From Paenibacillus barcinonensis (GTDB lineage: Bacteria; Bacillota; Bacilli; Paenibacillales; Paenibacillaceae), in NCBI RefSeq assembly GCF_003217495.1, contig NZ_QJSW01000010.1:1-64000 (forward strand): a DNA stretch of 64,000 nucleotides, written 5' to 3'. Positions within the stretch are counted from its first letter, which is position 1. The number at the start of each line of letters is the position of its first letter. Shown here piece after piece: positions 25,025-35,110 of the stretch. Both the position numbers and the translations under genes were made by a program. The notes under the pieces are model-generated. The model saw only the letters and a program-made list of their open reading frames with translations, made no database searches and was not told where the DNA came from.

Positions 25025-26506
25025 ATGCACATTCAGATGCATAACATTCACAAAGCGTTTGGCACCAACCAAGTGTTAAGCGGTGTGGATTTTGAATTAA
25101 AAGAAGGTGAAGTTCATGCCCTGATGGGCGAGAACGGCGCCGGCAAATCAACGCTGATGAACATTCTGATCGGGCTGCATCAGCGCGATGAGGGAACGAT
25201 CAACATTGACGGCAAGGAAACGTATTTTGACAGCCCCAAGGAAGCGGAAAGGCTGGGCCTCACGTTCATCCATCAGGAGCTGAATGTGTGGCCGGAGATG
25301 ACGGTGCTGGATAACCTGTTCATCGGGAAGGAGATATCCTCCTCTACGGGATTGCTGAATACGAGACAAATGAAAGCGCTTGCCATTGAGCAGTTTGCTA
25401 AATTGTCTGTTGATATCCCGCTGGAGCGTCCTGCTGGAGAGTGTTCGGTCGGGCAGCAGCAGATGATCGAGATTGCAAAAGCATTGATGACCGATGCCAA
25501 AGTCATTATCATGGACGAGCCAACAGCGGCTTTGACGGAGCGTGAGATTCAGAAGCTGTTTGAGGTGATTCGTTCCTTGCAAAAGAACGGTGTCTCCATC
25601 GTATACATTTCACACCGAATGGAGGAAATTTTCACGATCTGTGATCGGATTACCATCATGCGTGATGGGCGAACAGTAGATACCAAAGCGATTCCCGAGA
25701 CGAACTTTGATGAAGTCGTACGCAAAATGGTGGGAAGAGAGCTAACGGAGCGTTATCCGGCCCGTAATCCGAAGTATGGCGAAGTAATACTTGAAGTTCG
25801 AAACGCAAGCCGCAAAGGTTTGTTTGAAAATGTCAGCTTTGACGTCAAAGCTGGCGAAGTGCTGGGCTTCTCGGGTCTGATGGGCTCCGGGCGTACAGAG
25901 ATGATGAGAGCCATCTTTGGACTGGATCGCTTGGATAGCGGAGAGATCATGCTTCGCGGCAAAAAGGTGAACATTCGCAAGCCGTCAGATGCGGTGAAGC
26001 ACGGAATCGGTTTTATTACCGAAGATCGGAAGGATGAGGGGCTGGTGCTCGATTTTTCCATCCGTGAAAATATGGCATTAACGAATTTGTTCAGCTTTTC
26101 AAGCAAAGGCTTCATCTCTACGGTCAAGGAACAGGAATTTGTGGACACACTGATCAAACGACTGCAGATCAAAACACAATCCTCGGAAACCGCGGCTCGG
26201 AACTTATCCGGGGGCAACCAGCAGAAGGTAGTCATAGCCAAATGGGTGGGAATTGGTCCAAGTGTTCTCATTCTGGACGAGCCTACACGCGGGGTGGACG
26301 TCGGTGCGAAGCGTGAAATATATCAGCTCATGAATGAACTGACGGATCGCGGGGTTGCGATCATTATGGTTTCGTCAGAGCTGCCGGAAGTGCTGGGTAT
26401 GAGCGATCGAATTGCGGTTGTACATGAAGGTCACATTACCGGCGTGCTGCCGAAGGAAGAAGCAACACAGGAACACATTATGACTCTAGCTACAGGGGGA
26501 CAGTAA
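25025..26506 (+). CDS. rbsA: Ribose ABC transporter ATP-binding protein RbsA
   Basis: A 493-residue tandem ATPase that powers ribose uptake. The first nucleotide-binding domain has Walker [10 protein letters not shown] near residues 36-44, signature SVGQQQM and Walker [12 protein letters not shown]. The second has the degenerate Walker [10 protein letters not shown] typical of sugar ATPases of this class, with LSGGNQQKV and [16 protein letters not shown] 25025 is placed by AAAGGGAGG; an upstream in-frame extension overlaps rbsD and lacks family similarity. It ends one base before rbsC. Confidence 0.96.
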   Translation: MHIQMHNIHKAFGTNQVLSGVDFELKEGEVHALMGENGAGKSTLMNILIGLHQRDEGTINIDGKETYFDSPKEAERLGLTFIHQELNVWPEMTVLDNLFIGKEISSSTGLLNTRQMKALAIEQFAKLSVDIPLERPAGECSVGQQQMIEIAKALMTDAKVIIMDEPTAALTEREIQKLFEVIRSLQKNGVSIVYISHRMEEIFTICDRITIMRDGRTVDTKAIPETNFDEVVRKMVGRELTERYPARNPKYGEVILEVRNASRKGLFENVSFDVKAGEVLGFSGLMGSGRTEMMRAIFGLDRLDSGEIMLRGKKVNIRKPSDAVKHGIGFITEDRKDEGLVLDFSIRENMALTNLFSFSSKGFISTVKEQEFVDTLIKRLQIKTQSSETAARNLSGGNQQKVVIAKWVGIGPSVLILDEPTRGVDVGAKREIYQLMNELTDRGVAIIMVSSELPEVLGMSDRIAVVHEGHITGVLPKEEATQEHIMTLATGGQ

Positions 26507-26507
26507 C

Positions 26508-27479
26508 ATGACAACGATGCAGGAAAATAAAACAGGCAAAAGCGGCTTCCGCTTGTCAGGCGTAACTCAGAAACTCGGACCATTACTCGGATTAATTATC
26601 CTGATTGTTATCGTTTCGGTGCTGAATCCAAGCTTTTTGGAACCGCTTAACATTTTGAATTTGCTACGCCAGGTATCTATTAATGCCTTGATTGCATTTG
26701 GTATGACCTTTGTTATTCTCACGGGCGGGATTGACTTGTCGGTAGGCTCCATTCTCGCATTATCCAGTGCGTTCGTAGCCAATATGATGTTATCCGGTCT
26801 TGATCCGATTCTGTCGATCATTATCGGGGTTGCGCTTGGTGGTGTGATGGGTATGGTGAACGGACTGATGATTACAAAGGGCAACATGGCTCCGTTTATC
26901 GCAACACTCGCAACGATGACCATTTTCAGAGGTTTGACGCTCGTATATACCAATGGTAATCCAATTACAGGTCTCGGTGACAGTCTGCTGTTCCAGTTGT
27001 TTGGACGCGGATATTTGCTTGGCATCCCGGTGCCGGCGATTACAATGCTGATTACGTTTGTTATTCTGTGGACGATTTTGCATAAAACGGCCTTCGGCCG
27101 CAAAACGTACGCCATCGGCGGTAATGAAAAAGCGTCCATTATCTCGGGCATCAAAGTATCCCGTGTCAAAATTATGATCTACTCCCTTGCAGGTATGCTT
27201 GCTGCGCTGGCTGGTGCAATCCTGACATCACGTCTGAATTCTGCACAGCCTACGGCGGGTACTTCCTACGAGCTGGATGCGATCGCTGCCGTTGTCCTGG
27301 GAGGAACAAGCCTTTCGGGTGGCCGGGGACGCATTGTAGGTACATTGATTGGTGTTCTGATCATCGGCGTACTGAACAACGGTCTGAACCTGCTTGGTGT
27401 GAACTCCTTCTATCAGATGGTTGTGAAGGGTGTCGTTATTGCTATCGCTGTCCTGCTGGACCGCAAGAAAACTGCGTAA
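26508..27479 (+). CDS. rbsC: Ribose ABC transporter permease RbsC
   Basis: An inner-membrane permease of 323 residues with about ten hydrophobic segments. The ITSLVG-type loop is represented by LTGGIDLSVGSI, and AIGGNEKASIISGI is the cytoplasmic coupling region. It begins one base after rbsA and is followed 15 bases later by rbsB. Confidence 0.95.
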   Translation: MTTMQENKTGKSGFRLSGVTQKLGPLLGLIILIVIVSVLNPSFLEPLNILNLLRQVSINALIAFGMTFVILTGGIDLSVGSILALSSAFVANMMLSGLDPILSIIIGVALGGVMGMVNGLMITKGNMAPFIATLATMTIFRGLTLVYTNGNPITGLGDSLLFQLFGRGYLLGIPVPAITMLITFVILWTILHKTAFGRKTYAIGGNEKASIISGIKVSRVKIMIYSLAGMLAALAGAILTSRLNSAQPTAGTSYELDAIAAVVLGGTSLSGGRGRIVGTLIGVLIIGVLNNGLNLLGVNSFYQMVVKGVVIAIAVLLDRKKTA

Positions 27480-27494
27480 GGGAGAGAATTCAAC

Positions 27495-28427
27495 ATGAAA
27501 AAATGGACATTAACACTTGTAAGCATGATACTGATCGTGGTTCTCGCCGGATGCTCGCTGGAGCCGCCAGGCTGGGCGAAACCTAAGACAGCCGGAGGCA
27601 AGGAACAGAAAAAAATCGGTTTGTCGATCTCTACACTGAACAATCCGTTCTTCGTATCGCTGAAAGACGGTGTTGTGGCTGAAGCACAGAAGCAAGGTAT
27701 CCAGGTTGTGGTGGTCGATGCACAGAACGACTCTGCGAAACAGACGAATGATGTGGACGATCTCATTCAGCAGGGCGTTGATGCCTTGCTGATTAACCCG
27801 GCAGATTCTGCAGCGATCTCCACGGCTGTGCAATCCGCCAATACGGTAGGTATTCCTGTGATTACACTCGACCGTTCTGCAGATAAAGGGGAAGTTGCAG
27901 CACTTGTCGCTTCCGATAATGCAAAGGGTGGACGGATGGCAGCCGAATATATCGTTAAACAACTGGGCGAAGGTGCTAAAGTCATTGAGCTTGAAGGTGT
28001 ACCGGGCGCATCAGCTACAAGGGAGCGGGGCAAGGGCTTCCATGAGATTGCAGATCAGAAGCTTGATGTAGTTGCCAAGCAATCCGCCGACTTTGACCGC
28101 TCCAAAGGCCTGAATGTCATGGAGAATTTGTTGCAGGGCAATCCGGGTGTGCAAGCGGTATTTGCTCATAACGACGAGATGGCACTCGGTGCAATTGAAG
28201 CGATTCAAAGCTCGGGTAAAAATATTCCAGTAATCGGCTTTGACGGTAACGACGATGCCATTAAATCCATTCAGAATGGCAAGCTGACTGCAACGGTAGC
28301 TCAGCAACCTGAACTGATTGGACAGCTTGCGCTGCAAGCAGCACTGGATGTACTGAGTGGCAAGCAGGTGGAGAAATCCATCCCGGCTGAACTCAAGCTG
28401 GTGACCAAGGAAAATGTAAACCAATAA
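27495..28427 (+). CDS. rbsB: Ribose-binding lipoprotein RbsB
   Basis: The extracytoplasmic ribose receptor, lipid-anchored at Cys-20 of the lipobox VLAGC. A short linker (GWAKPKTAGG) precedes the mature fold, which begins IGLSISTLNNPFFV and has the sugar-binding family landmarks VDALLINPADS, TLDRSADKG and IPVIGFDGNDDA. It has 310 residues, is last in the operon and is followed by a terminator. Confidence 0.96.
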   Translation: MKKWTLTLVSMILIVVLAGCSLEPPGWAKPKTAGGKEQKKIGLSISTLNNPFFVSLKDGVVAEAQKQGIQVVVVDAQNDSAKQTNDVDDLIQQGVDALLINPADSAAISTAVQSANTVGIPVITLDRSADKGEVAALVASDNAKGGRMAAEYIVKQLGEGAKVIELEGVPGASATRERGKGFHEIADQKLDVVAKQSADFDRSKGLNVMENLLQGNPGVQAVFAHNDEMALGAIEAIQSSGKNIPVIGFDGNDDAIKSIQNGKLTATVAQQPELIGQLALQAALDVLSGKQVEKSIPAELKLVTKENVNQ

Positions 28428-28450
28428 ATGAGCAAGCCGATGTTCAATGG

Positions 28451-28491
28451 AAATCCCGTTCTGGATGATGTAGCCGGAGCGGGATTTTTTT
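28451..28491 (+). terminator. Intrinsic terminator of the ribose operon
   Basis: AAATCCCGTTCTGG and CCGGAGCGGGATTT form the stem; seven T residues follow. Confidence 0.93.
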
Positions 28492-28694
28492 GTGCCGCTC
28501 TATTACTAAGCTTCCGTCATGCTCACCCAATGAACTTTATTCAAAACTCGACCGGAGCTCCGTAATCCTGAATTATGGATTGCTCAAAATATAAGTTTTT
28601 GGATATATATAATCATTCCAAAGGTTGCTATACTGACGTAACATTCCACACAACGATGAAAATAAAATGATGAACAGAAGGGAGCAACCTCTAC

Positions 28695-29438
28695 ATGGGC
28701 AATTCAGTTGAAGAAAATTTGAAGATGGTCAGGAGACAGATCGCACTTGCCTGTGAGCGTTCTGGGCGAAACATAGCGGATGTGCAGCTGCTGTTAGCAA
28801 CGAAAACAGTGCCGCTTGACAAGTTACAGATGGCCGTGCAAGCAGGTGAACGATGGTTTGGAGAAAACAAGGCGCAGGAGCTGCGCGACAAATATTCTCT
28901 CATGCAGCAATCCAAAGAGGTGGAATGGCACTTTATTGGCCATTTGCAAACGAATAAAGTGAAGGATGTTGTGAAGGCTGTGACAATGATCCATTCGGTG
29001 GATCGTTTGAAGCTTGGGCAGGCTTTACATAACCAGCTTGTCAAAGAAGAACGGACGATGGATATTCTTGTACAGATCAATACGTCGTATGAAGAGAGCA
29101 AGTTTGGAGCCACGCCCGAGATGGCAGCAGAGCTTGTTGAAAGCTTGTCCCGATTCGAGACGCTTCAGGTGAAAGGTTTGATGACGATTGGTAAGCTCAA
29201 TGCAACAAACAACGAAACCCGTCAGTGTTTTCGGCTATTGAAGCAGCTCAGCATACAGATCAAAGAAAAAAACATTCCACGTGTAGCGATGGAGCAATTA
29301 TCCATGGGCATGTCTGGTGACTTCGGTATCGCAATTGAAGAAGGAGCAACCATTGTACGTGTAGGAACATATGTATTTGGCCCACGTTATGTGCCGGATG
29401 AATACTACTGGAACGAAAATACAGAGATAAACGATTAG
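28695..29438 (+). CDS. YggS-family PLP homeostasis protein
   Basis: A cytoplasmic pyridoxal-phosphate-binding protein (YggS/PLPBP, COG0325) with the alanine-racemase N-terminal barrel but no racemase activity; the family affects vitamin B6 and amino-acid homeostasis. The PLP lysine is Lys-37 in LLATKTVP, WHFIGHLQTNK is the family hallmark, and MGMSGDFGIAIEEGAT binds phosphate. Its 247 residues are slightly long. ATG 28695 follows AAGGGAG. Most Firmicutes carry this gene near cell-division genes; here it instead precedes a BenE transporter by 20 bases, so the two are probably cotranscribed. Confidence 0.92.
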   Translation: MGNSVEENLKMVRRQIALACERSGRNIADVQLLLATKTVPLDKLQMAVQAGERWFGENKAQELRDKYSLMQQSKEVEWHFIGHLQTNKVKDVVKAVTMIHSVDRLKLGQALHNQLVKEERTMDILVQINTSYEESKFGATPEMAAELVESLSRFETLQVKGLMTIGKLNATNNETRQCFRLLKQLSIQIKEKNIPRVAMEQLSMGMSGDFGIAIEEGATIVRVGTYVFGPRYVPDEYYWNENTEIND

Positions 29439-29458
29439 AGGAGAGGCAGGGGTTCAGT

Positions 29459-30664
29459 TTGAAAATATCATCTAATACCATACGCGGGCGCGATTGGGTA
29501 TCACCAGTGATCGCCGCTTTGATCTCGGTTATTGTCAATTACGGAGGGACCTTCATTCTTGTGTTTCAGGCAGCCAAAGCAGCGGGGTTAAGCCCGGAAA
29601 TGACAGCCTCCTGGATCTGGTCTATTTCCATTGGGGTAGGGATAACGGGGATATGGTTAAGCTTTCGCTATAAGGAGCCCATCATTACGGCCTGGTCTAC
29701 TCCGGGTGTAGCTTTTCTGGTTTCAGTGCTGGCTGTAACACCCTATTCTGAAGCTATCGGCGCTTACATGATATCGGCGGTGGGATTCATAATTCTGGGC
29801 TTGTCGGGAATGTTTGAACGGTTTGTTCGATTAATCCCGCCAGGCATCGCTTCCGGGCTGCTTGCAGGCATTCTGCTTCAGTTTGGAATCTCGGCATTTG
29901 CAGGGGCTAAAGTTGAGCCATTACTGGTTATTTTGCTCTTTACAGCCTATGTTGTTTTAAAGCGGTTTATCCCCCGATATGCTATCGTCGGTATATTGAT
30001 GATTGGTATTCTATATTTGGTCGTTGCCGGGAAGACCAACTTCAGCTCGGTCCAGCTGGCATTTGCTTCTCCCGTGTTGGTAATGCCTGAATTTTCAGTA
30101 CAAGCGTTACTTGGTGTTGCTGTGCCGCTGTTCATTATTACGTTAACAGGTCAATACATGCCAGGGATGCTCGTTCTGCGTAATGATGGATTTAAGACAA
30201 GTGCCAATCCCATATTAACGGTAACGGGTCTGGGTTCGCTGATTGCTGCTCCATTTGGTTCACATGCCTTTAATGTGGCTGCAATTACAGCAGCGATATG
30301 CACCGGGAAAGATGCCCATGAGGATGCCTCCAAACGGTATATTGCGGGTATTGCATGTGGTGTTTTTTATATCATTGTCGGAATTTTCGGTGTGACCTTA
30401 GCTGCACTGTTTTTAGTTCTTCCGGCTGCTTTTATTGCCACCTTGGCCGGGCTGGCTTTACTCGGAACAATTGGCGGCAGTCTCGCTAATGCACTGGCGG
30501 ATCCGAAGGGACGCGAGACAGCATTGATCACCTTTTTGGCCACAGCGGCGAACGTAACTTTGCTGGGTGTGGGCGGTGCATTTTGGGGGCTGGTGGCGGG
30601 AGTTCTGGCTCATGTGCTATTACATAGCAGTCTCTTTAAGAAGCGGCTTCAACCTAATGCTTGA
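29459..30664 (+). CDS. BenE-family benzoate/H+ symporter-like transporter
   Basis: An inner-membrane carrier of 401 residues with about 11-12 hydrophobic segments, recognised by AYMISAVGFIILGLSG, PPGIASGLLAGILLQFG and PFGSHAFNVAAITAAICTG. Family members import benzoate or related aromatics, but no aromatic catabolic genes are near, so the substrate is unclear. It starts at TTG 29459 behind AGGCAGGGG. It follows the YggS-type gene closely and ends at a terminator that separates it from the converging MocR gene. Confidence 0.88.
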   Translation: MKISSNTIRGRDWVSPVIAALISVIVNYGGTFILVFQAAKAAGLSPEMTASWIWSISIGVGITGIWLSFRYKEPIITAWSTPGVAFLVSVLAVTPYSEAIGAYMISAVGFIILGLSGMFERFVRLIPPGIASGLLAGILLQFGISAFAGAKVEPLLVILLFTAYVVLKRFIPRYAIVGILMIGILYLVVAGKTNFSSVQLAFASPVLVMPEFSVQALLGVAVPLFIITLTGQYMPGMLVLRNDGFKTSANPILTVTGLGSLIAAPFGSHAFNVAAITAAICTGKDAHEDASKRYIAGIACGVFYIIVGIFGVTLAALFLVLPAAFIATLAGLALLGTIGGSLANALADPKGRETALITFLATAANVTLLGVGGAFWGLVAGVLAHVLLHSSLFKKRLQPNA

Positions 30665-30701
30665 TGAACCCTGTCTTTAGAAAGGGTAGACACAGATGTA
30701 A

Positions 30702-30748
30702 AGTAAAGCCTGCGATCCTCTAAGCTGGATGTCATGCAGGCTTTTATT
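30702..30748 (+). terminator. Intrinsic terminator after the BenE gene
   Basis: AAAGCCTGC and GCAGGCTTTT form a 9-bp stem around a 25-base loop, followed by a T-rich tail. Confidence 0.8.
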
Positions 30749-30829
30749 ATTTTTGGAGCAAAGCATCCTAAGATGAAAGAAATACAGAGAAAAAAGAGAA
30801 AATGAACCTCTACATAATATGTACGCTAA

Positions 30830-32257
30830 TCATAGAACCAGCCGGGCAAAGCGCAAAATTCCTTCCTTGATTTGGTCCTCATCGACTTTGGCAAAACCAA
30901 GCACCCAGCCTTTACGATTGCTCTCCAGACAGTATCTGCTCAGCGGATACACACAGACCCCTTGTTCAAGGGCTTTTGCTGTTATAGCAGCTTCGTCATA
31001 CGAGGCTTCTGCTTCAAGCAGCATATGTAACCCCGTTTCTACTCCACTCAGACGAAAACGCGAGCTAAGTCCGCAAGAATGGATCGCTTTGGTCATAACC
31101 TCATGTCTGCGTCGATAGATGTTACGCACCCTTCTCATGTGACGCATAAAATGTCCGCGCTCAATAAAATGAGTCAGTGTTAATTGTTCCATAATCGGCA
31201 GGTGACGATAAGTCAGCTCTTGAATTTGGGTAAGCCGATCAATGGCGATCTGGGGCCCAATAATTGCAGATAACCGAACTCCTGGCGCAATCATTTTGGA
31301 AAAGCTCATCATATACAGTGTATTCTGCGGCAGTTGACTGAAGAGAGGCGGAAGCGGTTCGCCGCGATATCGGAATTCACTGTCATAATCGTCTTCAACG
31401 ATCCACATTCCTCGTTGCCCGGCCAGCTGTATTAATTGCTGTCTGCGTGGTTCTGACATAATCACTCCAGCAGCACATTGATGAGACGGGGTGACAAATA
31501 CAAGCTTGCTCTGCGGGACAATGTGTTCCACACATAAACCATGCTCATCAACTGGTACAGCAGCGACCTTCATCTGACGGTAGCTCATGGTGGTCCATGC
31601 CGCAGGAAAGCCCGGGTCCTCCACAGATACAAGATCTCCTTCTGTTAAGAGAGCCTGTGCGATAAGATCCAGGCTGTGTTGGGCGCCTGAAGTTAACAAT
31701 ATTTGCTGCGCATCAATATGAATGCCCCGTTCCAATGACAAATAACGCTGAATTTGCTCCCGTAGCGGTAGATAACCCCGTGCATTGCCATATGACCAGC
31801 TATCCAGCCGGGGCACGGCAGACACTTGCAGGTAGGCTTTTCTCCAGGACTGCGCAAAGGTATCGTCAATGTAAGGCTCGTGCGGACTGAAATCAATATC
31901 CGGCTGCGGTGTAAGATGATCCCCAAACCAGCCATGCAGCTTGGCGATGGATTCGTGCACTAAAGGTAAAGCGGGAGGTACGGGTCCAGATGGCATCACA
32001 TCTGAAGAACGAGCAGGGTGCATGGAATGACTAACTCTTGTACCACCGCGTCCGGAAGTGACCGTATACCCCCGACTGAACAATTCCTCGTAGACAATCT
32101 GAATCGTGGAGCGAGAAACACCAATCTGCGCAGCTAGCTCGCGTGACGGAAGCAGCAGCTCACCCGGAGGCCAGTTGCCTGTTGTAATATTGTGAATGGC
32201 CTGATCGAGAAGTTGATGCCAGATGGGACGAGCATCCTTCCGATTTACTTTTAACAT
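30830..32257 (-). CDS. MocR/GabR-family regulator (GntR helix-turn-helix fused to aminotransferase domain)
   Basis: A 475-residue transcription factor. Residues about 10-75 are a GntR-type winged helix (PSRELAAQIGVSRSTIQIVY); residues 105-475 are a type I aminotransferase fold used as a PLP and amine sensor. The PLP lysine is Lys-321 in SFSKMIAPGVRL, with EDDYDSEFRY nearby. ATG 32257 is preferred (GGAGTGG six bases upstream); a GTG three codons earlier is possible. It is divergent from the amino-acid ABC genes and converges on the YggS-BenE pair; control of either is inference, but a PLP sensor beside a PLP-homeostasis gene is suggestive. Confidence 0.9.
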   Translation of the reverse strand: MLKVNRKDARPIWHQLLDQAIHNITTGNWPPGELLLPSRELAAQIGVSRSTIQIVYEELFSRGYTVTSGRGGTRVSHSMHPARSSDVMPSGPVPPALPLVHESIAKLHGWFGDHLTPQPDIDFSPHEPYIDDTFAQSWRKAYLQVSAVPRLDSWSYGNARGYLPLREQIQRYLSLERGIHIDAQQILLTSGAQHSLDLIAQALLTEGDLVSVEDPGFPAAWTTMSYRQMKVAAVPVDEHGLCVEHIVPQSKLVFVTPSHQCAAGVIMSEPRRQQLIQLAGQRGMWIVEDDYDSEFRYRGEPLPPLFSQLPQNTLYMMSFSKMIAPGVRLSAIIGPQIAIDRLTQIQELTYRHLPIMEQLTLTHFIERGHFMRHMRRVRNIYRRRHEVMTKAIHSCGLSSRFRLSGVETGLHMLLEAEASYDEAAITAKALEQGVCVYPLSRYCLESNRKGWVLGFAKVDEDQIKEGILRFARLVL

Positions 32258-32521
32258 TTGATCCACTCCAGTAATAAAATCGCAATTAACAGCTATCCTA
32301 TCATGTCAAAAGTTAGAAAGGCAATGACCTTCCGTCTTTGTTTCGCATACCTCACCCTTGGGGTAAGTATAGAAGGACTTTTATAAGTTCAGTTGAGGAA
32401 TGCCATGGAAACATTACATGAAGGTGGGTAGAAAGAGCATTGATTGGTCAAGAGCTGAGAATAATAAGCTTAGCATGATGCGGAACATAACGATGGTATG
32501 ACGTCAAGACAAGGAGGACAT

Positions 32522-33970
32522 ATGAAGAATAACAGGATTACAATACTTATACTTACGATGGTGTTGCTTCTCGTGTCCGGCTTCACGGGTTGGACTGGAA
32601 GCATGCAGGCTGAGTCGGGCACAGAAAAAAAATATGTGATTGGCACAGATGTTACTTTTGCGCCTTTTGAGTTTCAGGATATCAATGGTGATTTTGTAGG
32701 CATTGATATGGATATACTCGCTGCTATTGCGAAAGATCAGAATTTCAAGTATGAAATGAAGCCATTAGGCTTCAATGCCGCAGTTCAGGCGCTGGAATCC
32801 AATCAGGTGGACGGCGTGATCGCAGGCATGAGTATTACAGATGAGCGTAAAACGAAATTTGATTTTTCCAATACTTATTTTGAATCTGGCGTTGTAATGG
32901 GGGTCAGAGCTAACAATGATTCCATAAAAAGCTATGAAGATCTCCGTGGCAAAAAAGTAGCGGTTAAAACAGGGACGGAAGGATATCGTTTTGCTGAAGC
33001 GAACGCGTCAAAGTATGGATTCACCATCGTACCTTTTGATGATTCAGCGCAGATGTATGATGATGTCAAAACGGGCAATTCTGCCGCCTGCTTTGATGAT
33101 TTTCCCGTACTGAAATATGGGGAGAATCAGAACAATGGACTGAAGGTGGTCACGGAACAGGAAAAAGGAGCACCCTACGGTTTTGCTGTAAGCAAGGGCA
33201 AAAATCAGGAGCTGCTGCAGAAGTTTAACACAGGTCTTGCAAACATTAAGGAGAGTGGTGAATACCAGCGTATCGTTGACAAATATCTGGGTGATAACGC
33301 CGAAACGGTTGCAAGCCTGGGACGAATGGAGCTGGTTATCAAATCCCTTCCAGCCTTGCTGAAAGGCTTGGGGCAAACGCTGTTATACACGCTGATGTCC
33401 CTGTTCTTTGCCTTTATTATCGGATTGATCTTTGCCTTTATGAAAGTAGGGCGCAACAAAATTTTGCGTGGGATTGCTACGGTATTCGTTGATATTTTCC
33501 GGGGGATTCCGCTGCTGGTGCTTGCATTTTTCATTTATTTTGGTATTCCGCAAGCCTTTGGCTTTACGATGCCACTATTTCTTGCAGCCATTCTGACGTT
33601 AAGTTTGAACGCAGGTGCTTACGTCACTGAAATTATCCGTGGAGGTATTCAATCCATTGACCGTGGACAGATGGAGGCGGCTCGCTCACTCGGCCTTCCT
33701 TATCGCAAAGCCATGATGAAAATAGTCATTCCTCAAGCGATTCGTGTCATGATTCCTTCATTTATCAACCAGATGGTTATTACGCTGAAGGATACGTCCA
33801 TTTTGTCCGTGATCGGTCTGGTTGAGCTTACCCAATCGGGTAAAATTATTATTGCAAGAACATTTGCTTCCTTTGATATCTGGTTAACCGTTGCGGTGAT
33901 GTATTTGATCGTCATCATTACACTGACCAAAATTGCTGATTATATGGAGGTGAAGATTCGCCGTGGCTAA
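32522..33970 (+). CDS. Amino-acid ABC transporter, substrate-binding domain fused to permease
   Basis: A 482-residue fusion. After a signal peptide (to about residue 35), residues 40-255 form a family 3 polar-amino-acid-binding domain ([34 protein letters not shown], then GTEGYRFAE). Residues 265-480 are a His/Glu/Gln-type permease with about five hydrophobic segments and the coupling motif [14 protein letters not shown]. Thus receptor and channel are one polypeptide, as in GlnP of lactic bacteria, but with a single binding domain. ATG 32522 follows AAGGAGG. It overlaps the ATPase gene by 8 bases. Glutamine, glutamate or arginine are likely substrates; which one is not decidable. Confidence 0.93.
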   Translation: MKNNRITILILTMVLLLVSGFTGWTGSMQAESGTEKKYVIGTDVTFAPFEFQDINGDFVGIDMDILAAIAKDQNFKYEMKPLGFNAAVQALESNQVDGVIAGMSITDERKTKFDFSNTYFESGVVMGVRANNDSIKSYEDLRGKKVAVKTGTEGYRFAEANASKYGFTIVPFDDSAQMYDDVKTGNSAACFDDFPVLKYGENQNNGLKVVTEQEKGAPYGFAVSKGKNQELLQKFNTGLANIKESGEYQRIVDKYLGDNAETVASLGRMELVIKSLPALLKGLGQTLLYTLMSLFFAFIIGLIFAFMKVGRNKILRGIATVFVDIFRGIPLLVLAFFIYFGIPQAFGFTMPLFLAAILTLSLNAGAYVTEIIRGGIQSIDRGQMEAARSLGLPYRKAMMKIVIPQAIRVMIPSFINQMVITLKDTSILSVIGLVELTQSGKIIIARTFASFDIWLTVAVMYLIVIITLTKIADYMEVKIRRG

Positions 33971-34691
33971 AATTAAAGTACAGGATCTCAAGAAAAATTT
34001 CGGTTCCAACCAGGTTCTCAAAGGCATTGACGTTGCAGTGAATGAGGGTGAGGTCGTATGTGTCATCGGCCCGTCCGGTTCAGGGAAAAGTACATTTCTT
34101 CGTTGCATCAATCGGCTGGAGGACATTACCGCAGGTCATGTAATCGTTGATGATCAGGATTTGAACAGCAGCGATACCAATATTAATAAAGCGCGTGAGA
34201 ACATCGGTATGGTGTTCCAGCACTTTAATCTGTTTCCGCATTTCAATGTACTCAAAAATATTATGTTTGCACCCATGGAACTTGGCAAATTAAATGAAGC
34301 ACAGGCACGGGAAACGGCGCTTCGTTTGTTAGAGCGTGTCGGCCTCTCGGATAAAGCGGACAGCTTCCCGAGCCAGCTCTCAGGTGGACAGAAGCAGCGG
34401 GTAGCTATCGCTCGGGCACTCGCGATGAACCCGGATGTCATGCTGTTCGATGAGCCGACATCGGCGCTTGACCCGGAAATGGTTGGCGAGGTGCTTGGCG
34501 TTATGAAGGATCTGGCAAGTGAAGGCATGACGATGATGATTGTAACTCATGAGATGGGCTTTGCCCGTGAAGTTGCTGACCGTGTCATTTTTATGGACGG
34601 GGGATATATTGTAGAAGAGGGCAAGCCTGAGCAAATTTTCGGCAATCCGCAGAACGAGCGTACCATCAGTTTTCTGGAAAAAGTGCTTTAA
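33963..34691 (+). CDS. Amino-acid ABC transporter ATP-binding protein (GlnQ type)
   Basis: The 242-residue ATPase of the fused importer. Walker A is GPSGSGKS at residues 36-43, then the Q-loop in [12 protein letters not shown], signature [15 protein letters not shown] and Walker [15 protein letters not shown], followed by the H-loop in IVTHEMGFA. It starts at GTG 33963 inside the permease gene, behind TATGGAGGTG, so translation is coupled. Confidence 0.95.
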   Translation: MAKIKVQDLKKNFGSNQVLKGIDVAVNEGEVVCVIGPSGSGKSTFLRCINRLEDITAGHVIVDDQDLNSSDTNINKARENIGMVFQHFNLFPHFNVLKNIMFAPMELGKLNEAQARETALRLLERVGLSDKADSFPSQLSGGQKQRVAIARALAMNPDVMLFDEPTSALDPEMVGEVLGVMKDLASEGMTMMIVTHEMGFAREVADRVIFMDGGYIVEEGKPEQIFGNPQNERTISFLEKVL

Positions 34692-34785
34692 TTCTTTTGA
34701 CAATGTCGCTGTCATTAAATAAAATAATCAATACTAATGAGATCAATCCGAGAGCATGGATAGGTTTGAGAATTTGTGAATTATT

Positions 34786-34810
34786 AAAGTCGCCGAAAGG
34801 CGGCTTTTCT
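34786..34810 (+). terminator. Intrinsic terminator of the amino-acid ABC operon
   Basis: AAGTCGCC and GGCGGCTTTT pair around a GAAA tetraloop, with a short T run. Confidence 0.85.
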
Positions 34811-35057
34811 GTTTCGATTTTTACAGAGGGAGAGGTGGGGAATTCTGGAGCAGGAATCGGACTCATATACCGCAGCAGCAATCGGGGAAGCATGTCTTAC
34901 GATGCAGGATTTGCTTTCTTCACTGGAGAACATGAAGGCGAAATCCAGCGCAGGCTCACCTGAACATACCCTTGCTTGAGAGACGAATTCATGCTTTTCA
35001 ACTAGCTATTGAAGCTATAGATTCCAGAGGAAGCCACATGAAGTAGCAGCAACGCAT

Positions 35058-35094
35058 AGAGGAGGTCTGTCACGGATGACGGACCTCCTCTTCA
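35058..35094. terminator. Hairpin between converging genes
   Basis: GAGGAGGTC and GACCTCCTC type arms, extended by TGTC/GACG, form a strong stem. T runs are weak on both sides, so termination efficiency is uncertain. Confidence 0.55.
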
Positions 35095-35110
35095 TAATCC
35101 ATAAAACAGC

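Larger units (their letters stand above)
34692..35110. other. Intergenic region between the amino-acid ABC genes and the alpha-galactosidase
   Basis: Two hairpins (34786-34810 and 35058-35094) bracket about 240 bases without a supported gene. An 88-codon frame from 34697 runs through the first terminator and resembles no family, so it is not called. Confidence 0.65.

Noticed and set aside
26567..27169. 200-codon minus-strand ORF
   Set aside because: Antisense to rbsC; the hydrophobic pattern is complementary to the permease code.
34697..34963. 88-codon plus-strand ORF
   Set aside because: It runs through the intrinsic terminator at 34786-34810, has no clear ribosome binding site and resembles no family.
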